64,000 nt of DNA from Arthrobacter sp. PM3. GTDB taxonomy: Bacteria; Actinomycetota; Actinomycetes; Actinomycetales; Micrococcaceae. Both the position numbers and the translations under genes were made by a program. Of this stretch, positions 43,961 to 52,601 are shown in pieces. The stretch is from contig NZ_CP022314.1 of the NCBI RefSeq assembly GCF_003352915.1, positions 3,446,020 to 3,510,019 of the forward strand, read 5' to 3'. Positions within the stretch are counted from its first letter, which is position 1. Each line of letters begins with the position of its first letter. The notes beneath the pieces are model-generated. The model made no database searches and had not been told where the DNA came from. It saw nothing but the letters and a program-made list of their open reading frames with translations.

Positions 43961-44000
43961 CCGGGCCGCACTGCTGAGTGTGTCCGCCTATGCTTGATAG

Positions 44001-45464
44001 GTGAGTGACATCGCGCATTCAAGCGTCACACTGGATGGCCGTTTCGCCCGGGAGTTCAAAGAGATGGCCATCCCTTGGCGCGCGCAGGAGGCGCCTGATC
44101 CGCACCTGCTGGTGCTGAACGAGGACCTCGCCGCCGAGCTGGGCCTGGATCCGGTCTTTCTCCGAAGCCCCGAAGGTCTGCTTCTGCTGACCGGCAACGC
44201 CGTCCCGGCCGAGGCCAGCCCGGTGGCGCAGGCCTACGCGGGCCACCAGTTTGGCTGGTACGCGCCCCGTCTCGGGGACGGGCGTGCCCTTCTGCTTGGC
44301 GAGATCGCGCACGCGGACGGGCAGCTCCGCGACATCCACCTCAAGGGCTCCGGACGTACACCGTTTGCGCGAAACGGCGACGGTCAGGCGGTGGTCGGTC
44401 CCATGTTGCGCGAGTACATCGTGAGCGAATCGATGCACGCCCTGAACATCCCCACCACGCGGTCCCTCGCCGTCGTCGCGACGGGGCGCCCGGTGCAGCG
44501 TGAGGCGCTGCTGCCCGGCGCCGTCCTCACCCGGGTTGCCGGCAGCCACTTGCGCGTGGGCAGCTTCCAGTACGCCCGCTCCGCCGATGACACCGGACTG
44601 CTTCGCCGCCTCGCCGACTACGCAATAGCCCGCCACCACCGGGCTGCCGCCGGGGCCGGGAACCGTTATCTCGCGCTGTTCCAGGCGGTCGTATCCGCCC
44701 AGGCGACCCTGCTCGCCCGGTGGATGCTCGTGGGATTCGTGCACGGCGTCATGAACACCGACAACATGACGATCTCGGGCGAAACCATCGACTACGGGCC
44801 GTGTGCCTTCATGGACGGCTTCGACCCCGCCGTCGTTTACAGCTCGATCGACGAGTCCGGACGCTACTCCTACCGCAACCAGCCGGTGGTGGCGGAGTGG
44901 AACCTTGCCCGGCTCGCCGAGTCCGTCCTGCCTCTACTGCACGATGACCAGGAGCAGGCGGTGGACCTCGCGGTGGAAGCCCTCAGCGGATTCCGCCCGC
45001 AGTACAGTGACGCCTGGTCGGCCGGCATGAACGCCAAGCTGGGGCTTCGACAAGGACTCGACGCCGAACTGACGTCGCCACTGGTGGACGAACTCATGAC
45101 TCTGCTTCAGGAATCACGGGCGGACTACACGTCGTTCTTCCGGCACCTCGGCACAGCTGCCCGCGGCCAGGCTGAAGCAGCCCGCGGTCAGGTCCTGGAC
45201 CCGGCACGGTTCGATGCCTGGGTACGCCGCTGGCGTGCCCTGGCGCCGGATGCTGACGCCATGGACCGGGTCAACCCCGTCTACATCCCGCGAAACCACC
45301 TGGTGGAGGAGGCCCTGGCCGCCGCCACCGGCGGAAACACGGGCCCGCTGGAGCGGTTGATGGACGCACTCGCCGCACCCTTCGACGAGCGGCCGGGTCT
45401 CGAGCGGTACGCCGCCCCCGCCCCGGAAAGCTTCGGCCCGTACCGGACCTTCTGCGGAACCTAA
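44001..45464 (+). CDS. selO: SelO/YdiU family protein adenylyltransferase
   Basis: 487 residues, usual length. SelO pseudokinase motifs: [64 protein letters not shown] and a C-terminal TFCGT with Cys where animal forms have selenocysteine. SelO transfers AMP to Ser/Thr/Tyr of proteins and is linked to oxidative stress. GTG start at 44001. Monocistronic. Confidence 0.93.
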   Translation: MSDIAHSSVTLDGRFAREFKEMAIPWRAQEAPDPHLLVLNEDLAAELGLDPVFLRSPEGLLLLTGNAVPAEASPVAQAYAGHQFGWYAPRLGDGRALLLGEIAHADGQLRDIHLKGSGRTPFARNGDGQAVVGPMLREYIVSESMHALNIPTTRSLAVVATGRPVQREALLPGAVLTRVAGSHLRVGSFQYARSADDTGLLRRLADYAIARHHRAAAGAGNRYLALFQAVVSAQATLLARWMLVGFVHGVMNTDNMTISGETIDYGPCAFMDGFDPAVVYSSIDESGRYSYRNQPVVAEWNLARLAESVLPLLHDDQEQAVDLAVEALSGFRPQYSDAWSAGMNAKLGLRQGLDAELTSPLVDELMTLLQESRADYTSFFRHLGTAARGQAEAARGQVLDPARFDAWVRRWRALAPDADAMDRVNPVYIPRNHLVEEALAAATGGNTGPLERLMDALAAPFDERPGLERYAAPAPESFGPYRTFCGT

Positions 45465-45502
45465 GTCGCTGCATCCGGTGGGGCACGGCGCAGCGGGTGG
45501 CC

Positions 45503-45817
45503 CTACTTCTCCACAACCAGCATCTCAGGTGTCCACGACTGAACCCGGCGGCGGGAGGGTTCGCCGGCAGCCGTGGGGAGCGTGATTTGCGCCCGCCCGT
45601 CGCCCAGGTCCTCCCAGCGGCCCGGAACGGCCAGCCCGCGGTCATCCGGGCCGCTGCCGTGCCAGGTGCAGGTGCCGTCCGCCTGCAGTTCAATCGCGTC
45701 CCGCCACCGAGCGGGCCCGAAGGCGTAGTGGCGCGGCCGGAACACCATCGTCGAGGCCGTGTCGTCCTCGTGGGAGTGCAGCCAGATGCCAATAATCTCC
45801 GGCGGGGGCCCGCTCAC
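45503..45817 (-). CDS. Small protein of unknown function
   Basis: 104 residues: SGPPPEIIGIWLHSHEDDTA, TMVFRPRHYAFG and QADGTCTWHGSGPDDRG, giving an apparent all-beta, lipocalin-like arrangement. GGGAGG upstream of GTG at 45817. No catalytic motif. It lies next to the M43 protease gene and may or may not be linked to it. Confidence 0.6.
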   Translation of the reverse strand: MSGPPPEIIGIWLHSHEDDTASTMVFRPRHYAFGPARWRDAIELQADGTCTWHGSGPDDRGLAVPGRWEDLGDGRAQITLPTAAGEPSRRRVQSWTPEMLVVEK

Positions 45818-45853
45818 TGCTGCGCCCTCCCGGTGGATGCCGTCATCATCCCA

Positions 45854-47065
45854 TCATCCACCGGCCGGGCTGGCCTCGTCACCTTCGAGCGCGGCCCGGA
45901 TGGTGTCCAGGATCGCCTCAGCCCGTTCGTAGTCCCGGCGGAGCCGCTCCACTTCCTGCCGCAGCCGGACTACCTCACTGTCCACCGGTTCCCCTGCCTC
46001 GGTCTCTGCCTGATCCGGGGGACCCGCAGCCGGGGGAGCCGCCGTTGCCGGGGCGGCGGCAGTCGCGGGAGCCGGTGCGGGCTGGGCGGCAGGCAGCGCG
46101 AACCCTGGTGCGGTCAGGAACGACGCCCGGGCGCCCTCGAGGCATGCGTCGATCCGCCTGGACTGGCCCCGGGTGAACATGAACATGGCCGCGTCATCGG
46201 TGTAGTCCATGTAGTTCATGAACATGTTGCCGTTAGGTCCGTTATTGCAGCTGATTTGCGGGAACTGCGGCTTGCCGAACGTGGCGTCTGCCTGGTTGGG
46301 CGTGTCGGCGACCAGGTCGCTTCCGCTGCAGGTGCCGCGGTCGTCGCCCCAAATGTGCCGCAGGTCCAGCCAGTGGCCGATCTCGTGAGTCGCCGTCCTG
46401 CCGAGATCGAAAGGCGGCTGCGCCGTTCCACCCGTGCCGAAGCAGAAGCCCGCGATCACGACGCCGTCGGTGGTCGGCGGGCCGCCAGGGAACTGGGCAT
46501 ATCCGAGGATCACCCGCCCGATCCCGTCTTTGAGTTGATTGCACACCCAGAGGTTGAGGTAGTCGTCGCTGGGCCAGGGGTCCGCCCCGCCAGTGGCGCT
46601 GGACTTGACGTCGTCGTGTTCAGTGGAGAAGGACGCGACTGTTGACGGCGTCCGGGTGATGCCGTCGGTGGGATTTCCGGCCGGGTCCTGGGACGCGAGC
46701 TGGAACTGGACCCTGCAGTCGGCCACCCGGTTAGTCCATACGGCCGGCACCTGCGCTACGTCGGGGTTGGCGGCCCGGAAATCCTGGTTGAGGACTGCTA
46801 TTTGGCCCTGGATCTGGCTGAGGCTGATGTTCTGGGTTGGGTCAGCCGGGTTGTGCACCACGTGGACGACGACCGGAATGGTGACCACGCCGCTGCGCGC
46901 AGTGCTGCGCGTCCGCTGCTCATATGCCAGCGCCCGGTTGTCGATCAGGGCACGGCGTTCCTGGTAGGTGATGCTCCTGTTCAGCAGCCGGCGGTGCACT
47001 TCCATGGTGCCGCACAGTTCACGGATATGGGGGCTTGTGAGGTTGAGCTGGATGATCTCGGGCAT
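45854..47065 (-). CDS. M43 (pappalysin-like) zinc metalloprotease with coiled-coil tail
   Basis: 403 residues. Zinc motif [17 protein letters not shown] (His227, Glu228, His231, third ligand His237) and Met-turn NYMDYTDD (Met286), so metzincin M43. The N-terminus, [20 protein letters not shown], has no signal peptide, and a Pro/Ala-rich linker (320-350) leads to a heptad-like C-terminus: [20 protein letters not shown]. The lack of a signal is odd for this normally secreted family. The promoter carries 11-bp spaced repeats shared with the M4 protease, and AAGGAG precedes the ATG. Confidence 0.87.
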   Translation of the reverse strand: MPEIIQLNLTSPHIRELCGTMEVHRRLLNRSITYQERRALIDNRALAYEQRTRSTARSGVVTIPVVVHVVHNPADPTQNISLSQIQGQIAVLNQDFRAANPDVAQVPAVWTNRVADCRVQFQLASQDPAGNPTDGITRTPSTVASFSTEHDDVKSSATGGADPWPSDDYLNLWVCNQLKDGIGRVILGYAQFPGGPPTTDGVVIAGFCFGTGGTAQPPFDLGRTATHEIGHWLDLRHIWGDDRGTCSGSDLVADTPNQADATFGKPQFPQISCNNGPNGNMFMNYMDYTDDAAMFMFTRGQSRRIDACLEGARASFLTAPGFALPAAQPAPAPATAAAPATAAPPAAGPPDQAETEAGEPVDSEVVRLRQEVERLRRDYERAEAILDTIRAALEGDEASPAGG

Positions 47066-47117
47066 CGTAACTTCTCCTTCACCTGGGCTCGGGCAGGATG
47101 CTGCCCTTCTCGGGCTG

Positions 47118-47149
47118 AGTCTCTGCCTCTGGCGTTACTCCGGTGTTAC
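47118..47149 (-). promoter_or_regulatory. SARP-type promoter of M43 protease
   Basis: On the minus strand GTAACAC (plus 47143-47149) and GTAACGC (plus 47132-47138) stand exactly 11 bp apart, and GAGACT (plus 47118-47123) lies 8 bp further on as a -10-like box. It is 52 bp before the start codon. The pattern matches the SARP/AfsR operator geometry and the two other promoters described here. Confidence 0.6.
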
Positions 47150-47183
47150 CAGCCTCAACGAGTCCTCGGTTCCGTTCCGGGCT

Positions 47184-47216
47184 GTAACGCCGCGATAACG
47201 CGGCAGGGGCTAGATT
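47184..47216 (+). promoter_or_regulatory. SARP-type promoter of histidine phosphatase
   Basis: GTAACGC at 47184-47190 and ATAACGC at 47195-47201, 11 bp apart; 9 bp later TAGATT at 47211-47216 fits the actinobacterial -10 box (TAnnnT). The start codon is 44 bp downstream. Confidence 0.65.
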
Positions 47217-47260
47217 CTCCAGTCTCTGGTGGAGTTGCCGAGGAGGAAGCGGGTATCAGC

Positions 47261-47668
47261 GTGGTGGTGATCCTGATCAGGCACGCGGATGTGACGCCCG
47301 ACGGCGGAGCGGACCCTCCGCTCAATGCCTCCGGCGCCACCCGCGCACAGCAGTTGCGGCACGTGTTGAGCGACGCCGGGGTCACGGCGATCTTCGTGAG
47401 TTCGCTCCAGCGGACGCAAGCGACCGCCCAACCGCTTGCTGGGGACCTTGGGCTGCAGGCAGTGGTCCAGGACGACACGGCGTCGATTGCCGCCGCGATC
47501 CGCCAGTTGGGGAACGCCGGGACGGCGCTGGTGGTCGGACACACCAACACGCTGCCCGACGTCGTCGTGCGGCTGGGCGGCCCGCCGATGACGCCCATCG
47601 CTGCCACGGAGTTCGACCGGCTGGTTGTCTTGGTAAACGGCAGCCTCTGCACTCTTCGCTACGGGTAG
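47261..47668 (+). CDS. Histidine phosphatase family protein (SixA/PGM-like)
   Basis: 135 residues. VVVILIRHADVTPDGG carries the RHG-type catalytic His (here RHA), SLQRTQATAQPLAG the Arg/Gln region, and ALVVGHTNTLPDVV the second catalytic His. Short length resembles SixA, which removes phosphate from phosphohistidine or small phosphoesters. GTG at 47261 is preferred, after an AGGAGG about 14 bases upstream; GTG at 47264 or 47267 is possible. Divergent from the M43 protease and sharing the same operator type. Confidence 0.78.
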   Translation: MVVILIRHADVTPDGGADPPLNASGATRAQQLRHVLSDAGVTAIFVSSLQRTQATAQPLAGDLGLQAVVQDDTASIAAAIRQLGNAGTALVVGHTNTLPDVVVRLGGPPMTPIAATEFDRLVVLVNGSLCTLRYG

Positions 47669-47684
47669 TCAGGCGTGGCCGGTG

Positions 47685-47996
47685 CTAGCGCTCGATGGAT
47701 TCGGTGCGCTCGGGCCGCCCGTCCACCCACGCGACGAGCTGACGGACGCCCTCGGGCAGGTTCGACTCTGAAAAGCGGCGGCTGCCGGTGTGTCCGGACT
47801 CCTCCCAGGAGAGGTCGTAGAGCTGGTCATCAGGTCGCCGCTCAGCGGCAGGGGGTTCCCCTGGTGCCCGCAGTCCCGACTGATCCATGTATGCGGCAAA
47901 TGTTTCCGCCGCGGGCGGGGGGAGGTCGCTCGTGTCGAGTTCAGTGCGCGCGACAATGCCCGCGATGCCGCCGCCCCTGCGGATTGTTAGCTTCAC
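47685..47996 (-). CDS. Emfourin-type protease inhibitor
   Basis: 103 residues. VKLTIRRGGGIAGIVARTEL, then DTSDLPPPAAETFAAY and a tail with LPEGVRQLVAWV, matching emfourin (protealysin inhibitor) proteins. Emfourins sit directly after M4 protealysin-type genes and block the cognate enzyme inside the cell. The GTG start at 47996 overlaps the protease stop (GTGA), so production is coupled one-to-one. Confidence 0.82.
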   Translation of the reverse strand: MKLTIRRGGGIAGIVARTELDTSDLPPPAAETFAAYMDQSGLRAPGEPPAAERRPDDQLYDLSWEESGHTGSRRFSESNLPEGVRQLVAWVDGRPERTESIER

Positions 47997-49069
47997 GGTA
48001 GAACCCCGACTCCTTCCCACGCCGTCCTGACCGCCTTCTGCTCGGCGTCACCGAAAAGCGACCCGGCGACGTCGACCGTGGCCTGCGCCGCCTCATCGAA
48101 TTGGGTGCTGGGTCCCAGGCGCGTGGTCAGGGCCGTGAACCAGATCTTGCCGGCGACGTCCCATGCGTTGCCACCAAGCGCCGTGGCCGCCAGGTAGAAC
48201 GCGTGGTTCGGTATTCCCGAGTTGATGTGCACGCCTCCGTTGTCGTTGCGCGGGTCGTTGTCATCGGGGAGGTCGACGTAATTGTCCATGTGGGCCGGCT
48301 GCCGGTCTCCCTCGTAGGCCGTGCCCGGCTGGCTCATCGAGCGTAGCGCCTTGCCCAGTGCGGGGACAAGGATCCCCTCGCCGATCAGCCAGTCCGCTTC
48401 TGCCGCCGCCTGTTTCAGGCTGTACTGCTTGACGAGCGAACCCACCACGTCGGAGAAGTGTTCGTTGAGGGCTCCGGGCTGTTTGCTGTAGACAAGCCCC
48501 GCGGTGAATTCGGTGACCCCGTGGGTGAGTTCGTGGGCGATGACATCAAGAGCCCGGGTCAGGCCGCCGACCTGGAAGATCCGTCCGCTGCCGTCGCCGT
48601 AGACCATCTGCGCGCCGTCCCAGAAAGCGTTATCGAACGCCACCCCGTAGTGGACCGAGGATACGAGCTCCATGCCGGCTCCATCCAGGGAATTCCGGTG
48701 AAAGACATCGCGGTAGAACTCGTATGTCGCCGCGCTGCCGTCGTAGGCCTCGTTGACCGCAACATCTTCTACGGGCGGTTCCGTCCAGCCGCGGGCCCGG
48801 ACACCGGGCAGGAACGACCTCCCCTTCTTCTGGTTGTCGTAGACCGTTTGGCGGCGTTCGGTCCTGATGCCCAGTCCGGCCAAGCGTCCGCCGTCCAGGC
48901 TGAGCTGACGGGCGAACCGGCCCATCACCGCCCGTTGCGAGCGGATCGCCGCTGACGTGGCCAGCGCACGTACTGCGGCTTCCCGCTGTTTGGGCTTACC
49001 CTCGATGGCAAGCCGGCCCAGCAGGTCGGGAGGGGCTATGTGGCAACAGGCCCTGGGAATTCCGGTCAT
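47993..49069 (-). CDS. M4 protealysin-like metalloprotease
   Basis: 358 residues. HELTHG at 179-184 (zinc His, His; Glu catalytic), downstream LNEHFSDVVG with the third ligand Glu203, and DNGGVHINSGIPNHAFY. The N-terminus is a short propeptide of the protealysin kind (CHIAPPDLLGRLA) and no signal peptide is seen, so the enzyme is probably cytoplasmic, like protealysin. It is followed and overlapped by an emfourin gene. The promoter holds 11-bp spaced repeats and a SARP regulator is divergent. Confidence 0.9.
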   Translation of the reverse strand: MTGIPRACCHIAPPDLLGRLAIEGKPKQREAAVRALATSAAIRSQRAVMGRFARQLSLDGGRLAGLGIRTERRQTVYDNQKKGRSFLPGVRARGWTEPPVEDVAVNEAYDGSAATYEFYRDVFHRNSLDGAGMELVSSVHYGVAFDNAFWDGAQMVYGDGSGRIFQVGGLTRALDVIAHELTHGVTEFTAGLVYSKQPGALNEHFSDVVGSLVKQYSLKQAAAEADWLIGEGILVPALGKALRSMSQPGTAYEGDRQPAHMDNYVDLPDDNDPRNDNGGVHINSGIPNHAFYLAATALGGNAWDVAGKIWFTALTTRLGPSTQFDEAAQATVDVAGSLFGDAEQKAVRTAWEGVGVLP

Positions 49070-49111
49070 GATGTTCCTTCCATGGAGGTCGGCGTATCGA
49101 AGTGCGACCGC

Positions 49112-49144
49112 AGGCTAACGCCGCAAGCGTTACGGCAGCGTTAC
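49112..49144 (-). promoter_or_regulatory. SARP-type promoter of M4 protease
   Basis: On the minus strand two copies of GTAACGC (plus 49138-49144 and 49127-49133) lie 11 bp apart. TAGCCT (plus 49112-49117) follows 9 bp on as a -10-like TAnnnT box. The start codon is 42 bp downstream. This is the best example of the three. Confidence 0.68.
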
Positions 49145-49255
49145 TCCCGGGTCGGGGGCGTGCACGCGACGGGCCATTGACATCCCCAGCCGAAATGCGG
49201 ATCCTCTTGGCTAGGACTGTTCCAGCTCGCAGTGACGCTGGCCCGGGGGGTACCA

Positions 49256-49966
49256 ATGGGAAGCGGCGACTTTTGCCATTTTCAACTGAGCTTGTTCCAG
49301 TCGTGGAAACTTCGCAGTGACTCGTGCATTCTGCACGTTGCAGCGCGGCAACAGCGGCTCATCACAGCTTTGGCCATCCACGGCCCCCGTCCCCGAAGCT
49401 ACCTGGTCGGGCTCCTGTGGCCGGAGAGTGCCGAAAGCCGCGCCATGGAAAGCCTGCGGGTGAGCATGCACCTGGTCTCACGACAGGTTCCGGGTCTATT
49501 GGTGAACGGGGGCGCCGAGCTTTCCCTCAGCGAGCTGGTCGACGTCGACTTGCACAGGGTCAGGTCCTGCATGCGGGATCTTGGCCAGGCAGGGCTACCC
49601 GGGACAAACGTTGCCTCGTCCCTGAACCTGCTGCGCGATGCCGAACTGCTCCCGGGCTGGTATGACGACTGGGTGCTTTTTGAACAGAGCAGATTGCGGC
49701 AGGACCGGCTCCACGCGTTCCACATCATTGCCCGCGAGTCGCTGGCTCGCTGCGACTTTGAGGTTGCCCTCGAGGCCTCGGAGGCAGCCCTGGAACTTGA
49801 ACCGCTCTATGAAAGTGCTGTTGGGCTGCTCATTCAGGCGCAAAGGCTTCAGGGCAACAATGCTGCGGCGCTGCGGGCCTTCGAAACTTATAGAGCGAAG
49901 CTGAGCGAGGACATGGGTCTTGCGCCGTCGGAGGGCATCCGGCGCCTCGTCGCTGACGTTGTGTGA
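49256..49966 (+). CDS. SARP/BTAD family transcriptional regulator
   Basis: 236 residues. A winged HTH-like N-terminal part (about 20-100: ARQQRLITALAIHGPRPRSY, SLRVSMHLVSRQVPGLL) then a bacterial transcriptional activation domain (100-236) with FEVALEASEAALELEPLYES, AVGLLIQAQRLQGNNAAALR and YRAKLSEDMGLAPSEGIRRL. Small SARP proteins bind direct repeats spaced 11 bp at target promoters. ATG at 49256 has a G-rich site upstream. Divergent from the M4/emfourin operon, the natural target. Confidence 0.85.
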   Translation: MGSGDFCHFQLSLFQSWKLRSDSCILHVAARQQRLITALAIHGPRPRSYLVGLLWPESAESRAMESLRVSMHLVSRQVPGLLVNGGAELSLSELVDVDLHRVRSCMRDLGQAGLPGTNVASSLNLLRDAELLPGWYDDWVLFEQSRLRQDRLHAFHIIARESLARCDFEVALEASEAALELEPLYESAVGLLIQAQRLQGNNAAALRAFETYRAKLSEDMGLAPSEGIRRLVADVV

Positions 49967-50045
49967 GGGCGACTGTGCTTTTTTGACGGCACGGTGGTCA
50001 GCTTTTCAAGGGCACGGCTGTCGCCGGGCGGAGCCATGCAGGTTG

Positions 50046-50276
50046 CTAATCAGGCAGGTTGCCGAGCCAGCGGTTCACCGCCGCGACGACTTCCTCCCGG
50101 CTTCGGGCATAGGTGGTGGTGGATTCGTCACCGTCCGACGATCCTTCGATGATCCTTGAGCGGAATGCATCCGGGTGGTCCCGCTCCCGCCAGACCCGAA
50201 TAACCAAGGTTGCCTGGGGCAGCGTCCCGTTCGAGTCTTCCGAGCCCACGGACCCGTCCGGCGTTGTCCTGCCCAT
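50046..50276 (-). CDS. Small protein of unknown function
   Basis: 76 residues: MGRTTPDGSVGSEDSNGTLP, then a short beta-rich stretch and EEVVAAVNRWLGNLPD. ATG at 50276 is preferred over the GTG at 50333 because GGGAGGAG sits 9 bases upstream. No recognised domain. Confidence 0.5.
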   Translation of the reverse strand: MGRTTPDGSVGSEDSNGTLPQATLVIRVWRERDHPDAFRSRIIEGSSDGDESTTTYARSREEVVAAVNRWLGNLPD

Positions 50277-50510
50277 AACGATCAGCTCCTCCCGATCCGG
50301 CAATGAAGCGACTCCCTCAATGTGGTTCACCAACTCCCGCAGCTTGGTTCCGCGCAGTCTCTCAGACGAATCTCGGGATTTTCTGCATCGGCCAAACTGT
50401 CAAGAGCAGTACATCGAGCGGTCGGAAAATCGTGTCCGTTGTGTGCCTTACTTGGCGGGGCCTTCCGGGCCTACAGTTGGGCTTGTACAACGGCCGACAG
50501 GAGAACCTCA

Positions 50511-50813
50511 GTGATTACTCTGCAGATCGAACACCAGGTCCGGGACTTCGACATGTGGAGGAGGGCCTTCGACAGTGATCCGCTGAACCGTGCCGCGTCC
50601 GGCGTGAAGTCATACCGGATCTCGCGTCCGCTTGGCCAGCAAGACTACGTGATGCTGGAAATGGACTTCGAAACACAGGCCGCCGCTGTGGACTTCCTGG
50701 GCAGGCTGCAGAACGACACCTGGAAGACCGGCGTCACAGCGCCGGCGCTGGTCGGTGAGCCTTCCACCAGAATCATCGAGACGGTCTCTATCGAGAACGT
50801 GCCCGCCCCTTAG
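50511..50813 (+). CDS. Small ABM-like protein of unknown function
   Basis: 100 residues: MITLQIEHQVRDFDMWRRAF, DSDPLNRAASGVKSYRIS and DYVMLEMDFETQAAAVDFLG. The layout looks like an antibiotic-biosynthesis-monooxygenase-type ferredoxin-like fold, but no catalytic residues are evident. GTG at 50511 has CAGGAG upstream. Convergent with the XRE-cupin gene. Confidence 0.62.
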   Translation: MITLQIEHQVRDFDMWRRAFDSDPLNRAASGVKSYRISRPLGQQDYVMLEMDFETQAAAVDFLGRLQNDTWKTGVTAPALVGEPSTRIIETVSIENVPAP

Positions 50814-50837
50814 GACCGGTGCGGGGGAGTCGCGGCA

Positions 50838-51422
50838 CTAAGGGCGTTTGGGCCGCGCCCGTACGTGCATCCGCTCGCCCTGCTGTCCAAAGAGGCTGAT
50901 GAACTCGACAGGCCTGCCGTCGGCGCTGGCGAACCAGTGGGGTGTGTGCGTGTCGAATTCCGCTGCTTCGCCAGGACGAAGTTCAAAGTCCTTGTCGCCG
51001 AGCACCAGGCGCAGCCGTCCGTTGAGTATGTACAGCCATTCGTACCCTTCGTGAACCCGCGGGTCGGGTTCCGCGCCGCGGGCATCTCCGGCGAGCACCA
51101 TCTTGAAGGCCTGCAATCCGCCGGGGCGGCGTGTGAGGGGAACCGCCGTCATGCCGCTGTGGGTGATGGGACGGAGGTGAATTCTCGGATCCCCGGTGGA
51201 CGGAGCGCCGACCAGATCATCGAGGGGAACGCCGTATAACCGCGCCAGAGGCAGCAGGATCTCGAGGTTCGGTTTGCGTTGGCCGGATTCAAGGCGGGAC
51301 AGGGTGCTGACCGATACCCCGGACGCTACGGACACCTCTCCGAGCGTCAGGTCCCTTTCCGTACGGAGCGCCCGAAGCCGGGGGCCGACCGCCCCCAGGA
51401 CGTCGTCGAGTTCATTAGCCAT
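50838..51422 (-). CDS. XRE family regulator with cupin sensor domain
   Basis: 194 residues. HTH in residues 15-65 (LRTERDLTLGEVSVASGVSV, then STLSRLESGQRKPNLEILLP); cupin domain (110-190) with HEGYEWLYILNGRLRLVLGD and LRPGEAAEFDTHTPHWF. Such proteins sense small organic ligands and repress neighbouring genes. ATG at 51422. Divergent from a thioredoxin-reductase-like gene with a good operator between. Confidence 0.9.
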   Translation of the reverse strand: MANELDDVLGAVGPRLRALRTERDLTLGEVSVASGVSVSTLSRLESGQRKPNLEILLPLARLYGVPLDDLVGAPSTGDPRIHLRPITHSGMTAVPLTRRPGGLQAFKMVLAGDARGAEPDPRVHEGYEWLYILNGRLRLVLGDKDFELRPGEAAEFDTHTPHWFASADGRPVEFISLFGQQGERMHVRARPKRP

Positions 51423-51426
51423 ATCC

Positions 51427-51458
51427 CTACTTTGCCATACCAGCAAACTACTTTGCCA
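51427..51458. promoter_or_regulatory. XRE-cupin operator
   Basis: TTTGC at 51431-51435 and GCAAA at 51443-51447 form an inverted repeat (with TACTTTGC...GCAAACTA matching 7 of 8), and CTACTTTGCCA at 51427-51437 recurs at 51448-51458, 21 bp (two helical turns) later. The site lies 5-36 bp upstream of the regulator start. Confidence 0.6.
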
Positions 51459-51543
51459 GAAGTCGCCTGGCCGTTGGACGCTTGTAGAGCTGCTGGATGA
51501 CCCTGGCGGCGATCAAGCAGGATGCGACGAAAGGCACATCAGT

Positions 51544-52566
51544 ATGGACACCACACGCTATGACGTTGTCATTGTCGGGGGCGGCGCGGCGGGACTGAGC
51601 GCGGCCACCACACTGGGCCGGGCCCTGCGATCGGTGCTGGTCATCGACGCCGGCACTCCACGCAACTCACCCGCGGAAGGGGTGCACGGCTACCTTTCGA
51701 GGGACGGCATGAACCCGCTGGAACTGCTGTCCATCGGACGCGACGAGGTGCACTCCTATGGAGGAACCGTCATTGACGGCGAAGCCGTTGCGGCACGGCG
51801 AACCCCGGGTGGATTTGAAGTGACCCTCGGTGACGGCCGCCGGTTCTCCGGCAGGCGCCTGCTCGTCACGACCGGCTTGACGGACGAACTGCCTCCCATT
51901 GAGGGGCTGCGCGAGCAGTGGGGCAACGGCGTTGTCCACTGTCCCTACTGCCACGGCTGGGAAATCCGCGGTCAGCGGATTGGCGTGCTCGGGACGGGCC
52001 CGCAGTCCGTCCATCAGGCACTCTTGTTCAGGCAGTGGTCCCCGGAAATCACCCTCTTCCTCAATGACACCGTGGCACCCACCGATGAGGAGTGGGACAA
52101 ACTTGCGGCCCGGTCCGTGACGGTCGTGGACGGCGCCGTGGCCTCCGTTGACGCCGTCGACGGTGTCCTCACCGGACTCTCACTCCGCCAGGGCACTCCG
52201 TTCGACCTGCAGGCCCTGGCGGTCGGCCCGCGGATGGAGGCCGGATCCGCCCTGCTGGAATCACTCGGGTTGAGTTCGCAGGTGCACCCCTCGGGGGCCG
52301 GCCGCTTCGTCGAGACCAACGGCGCGGGCGCGACGGCGGTCCGGGGCGTGTACGCGGCGGGCAACGTGACGAACGTGATGGCCCAGGTGATCACCGCCGC
52401 CGCCGAGGGTGTCATGGCGGGTGCGGCAATCAACGCCGACCTGGTGGAAGAGGAAACCCGGTGGGCTGTCGAGGGGCACTTTGGCGCCTTCTCCGCCGCG
52501 TCGGAAGCAGCCGTCGCTGAGATCGTGCTGGGCCACCGGCGCCATGGCGTGGAGGCTGGCCAGTAG
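51544..52566 (+). CDS. NAD(P)/FAD oxidoreductase (thioredoxin-reductase-like)
   Basis: 340 residues. N-terminal FAD site VVIVGGGAAGLSAATTLG, redox CxxC as CPYCHG near residue 136, second nucleotide-binding site IGVLGTGPQS, and AVRGVYAAGNVTN near the C-terminus. Built like thioredoxin reductases but with an N-terminal-shifted CPYC of the kind in TrxR-like and AhpF relatives; partner unknown. ATG at 51544 after AAAGGC. Divergent from its likely repressor. Confidence 0.87.
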   Translation: MDTTRYDVVIVGGGAAGLSAATTLGRALRSVLVIDAGTPRNSPAEGVHGYLSRDGMNPLELLSIGRDEVHSYGGTVIDGEAVAARRTPGGFEVTLGDGRRFSGRRLLVTTGLTDELPPIEGLREQWGNGVVHCPYCHGWEIRGQRIGVLGTGPQSVHQALLFRQWSPEITLFLNDTVAPTDEEWDKLAARSVTVVDGAVASVDAVDGVLTGLSLRQGTPFDLQALAVGPRMEAGSALLESLGLSSQVHPSGAGRFVETNGAGATAVRGVYAAGNVTNVMAQVITAAAEGVMAGAAINADLVEEETRWAVEGHFGAFSAASEAAVAEIVLGHRRHGVEAGQ

Positions 52567-52601
52567 GCCGGCTGCCTCGGGCCCTCGACGGCCGGACGGG
52601 A

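Noticed and set aside
49070..49255. CRISPR-like short repeats (GCGTTAC)
   Set aside because: Only two copies 11 bp apart with no spacers; fits a SARP operator.
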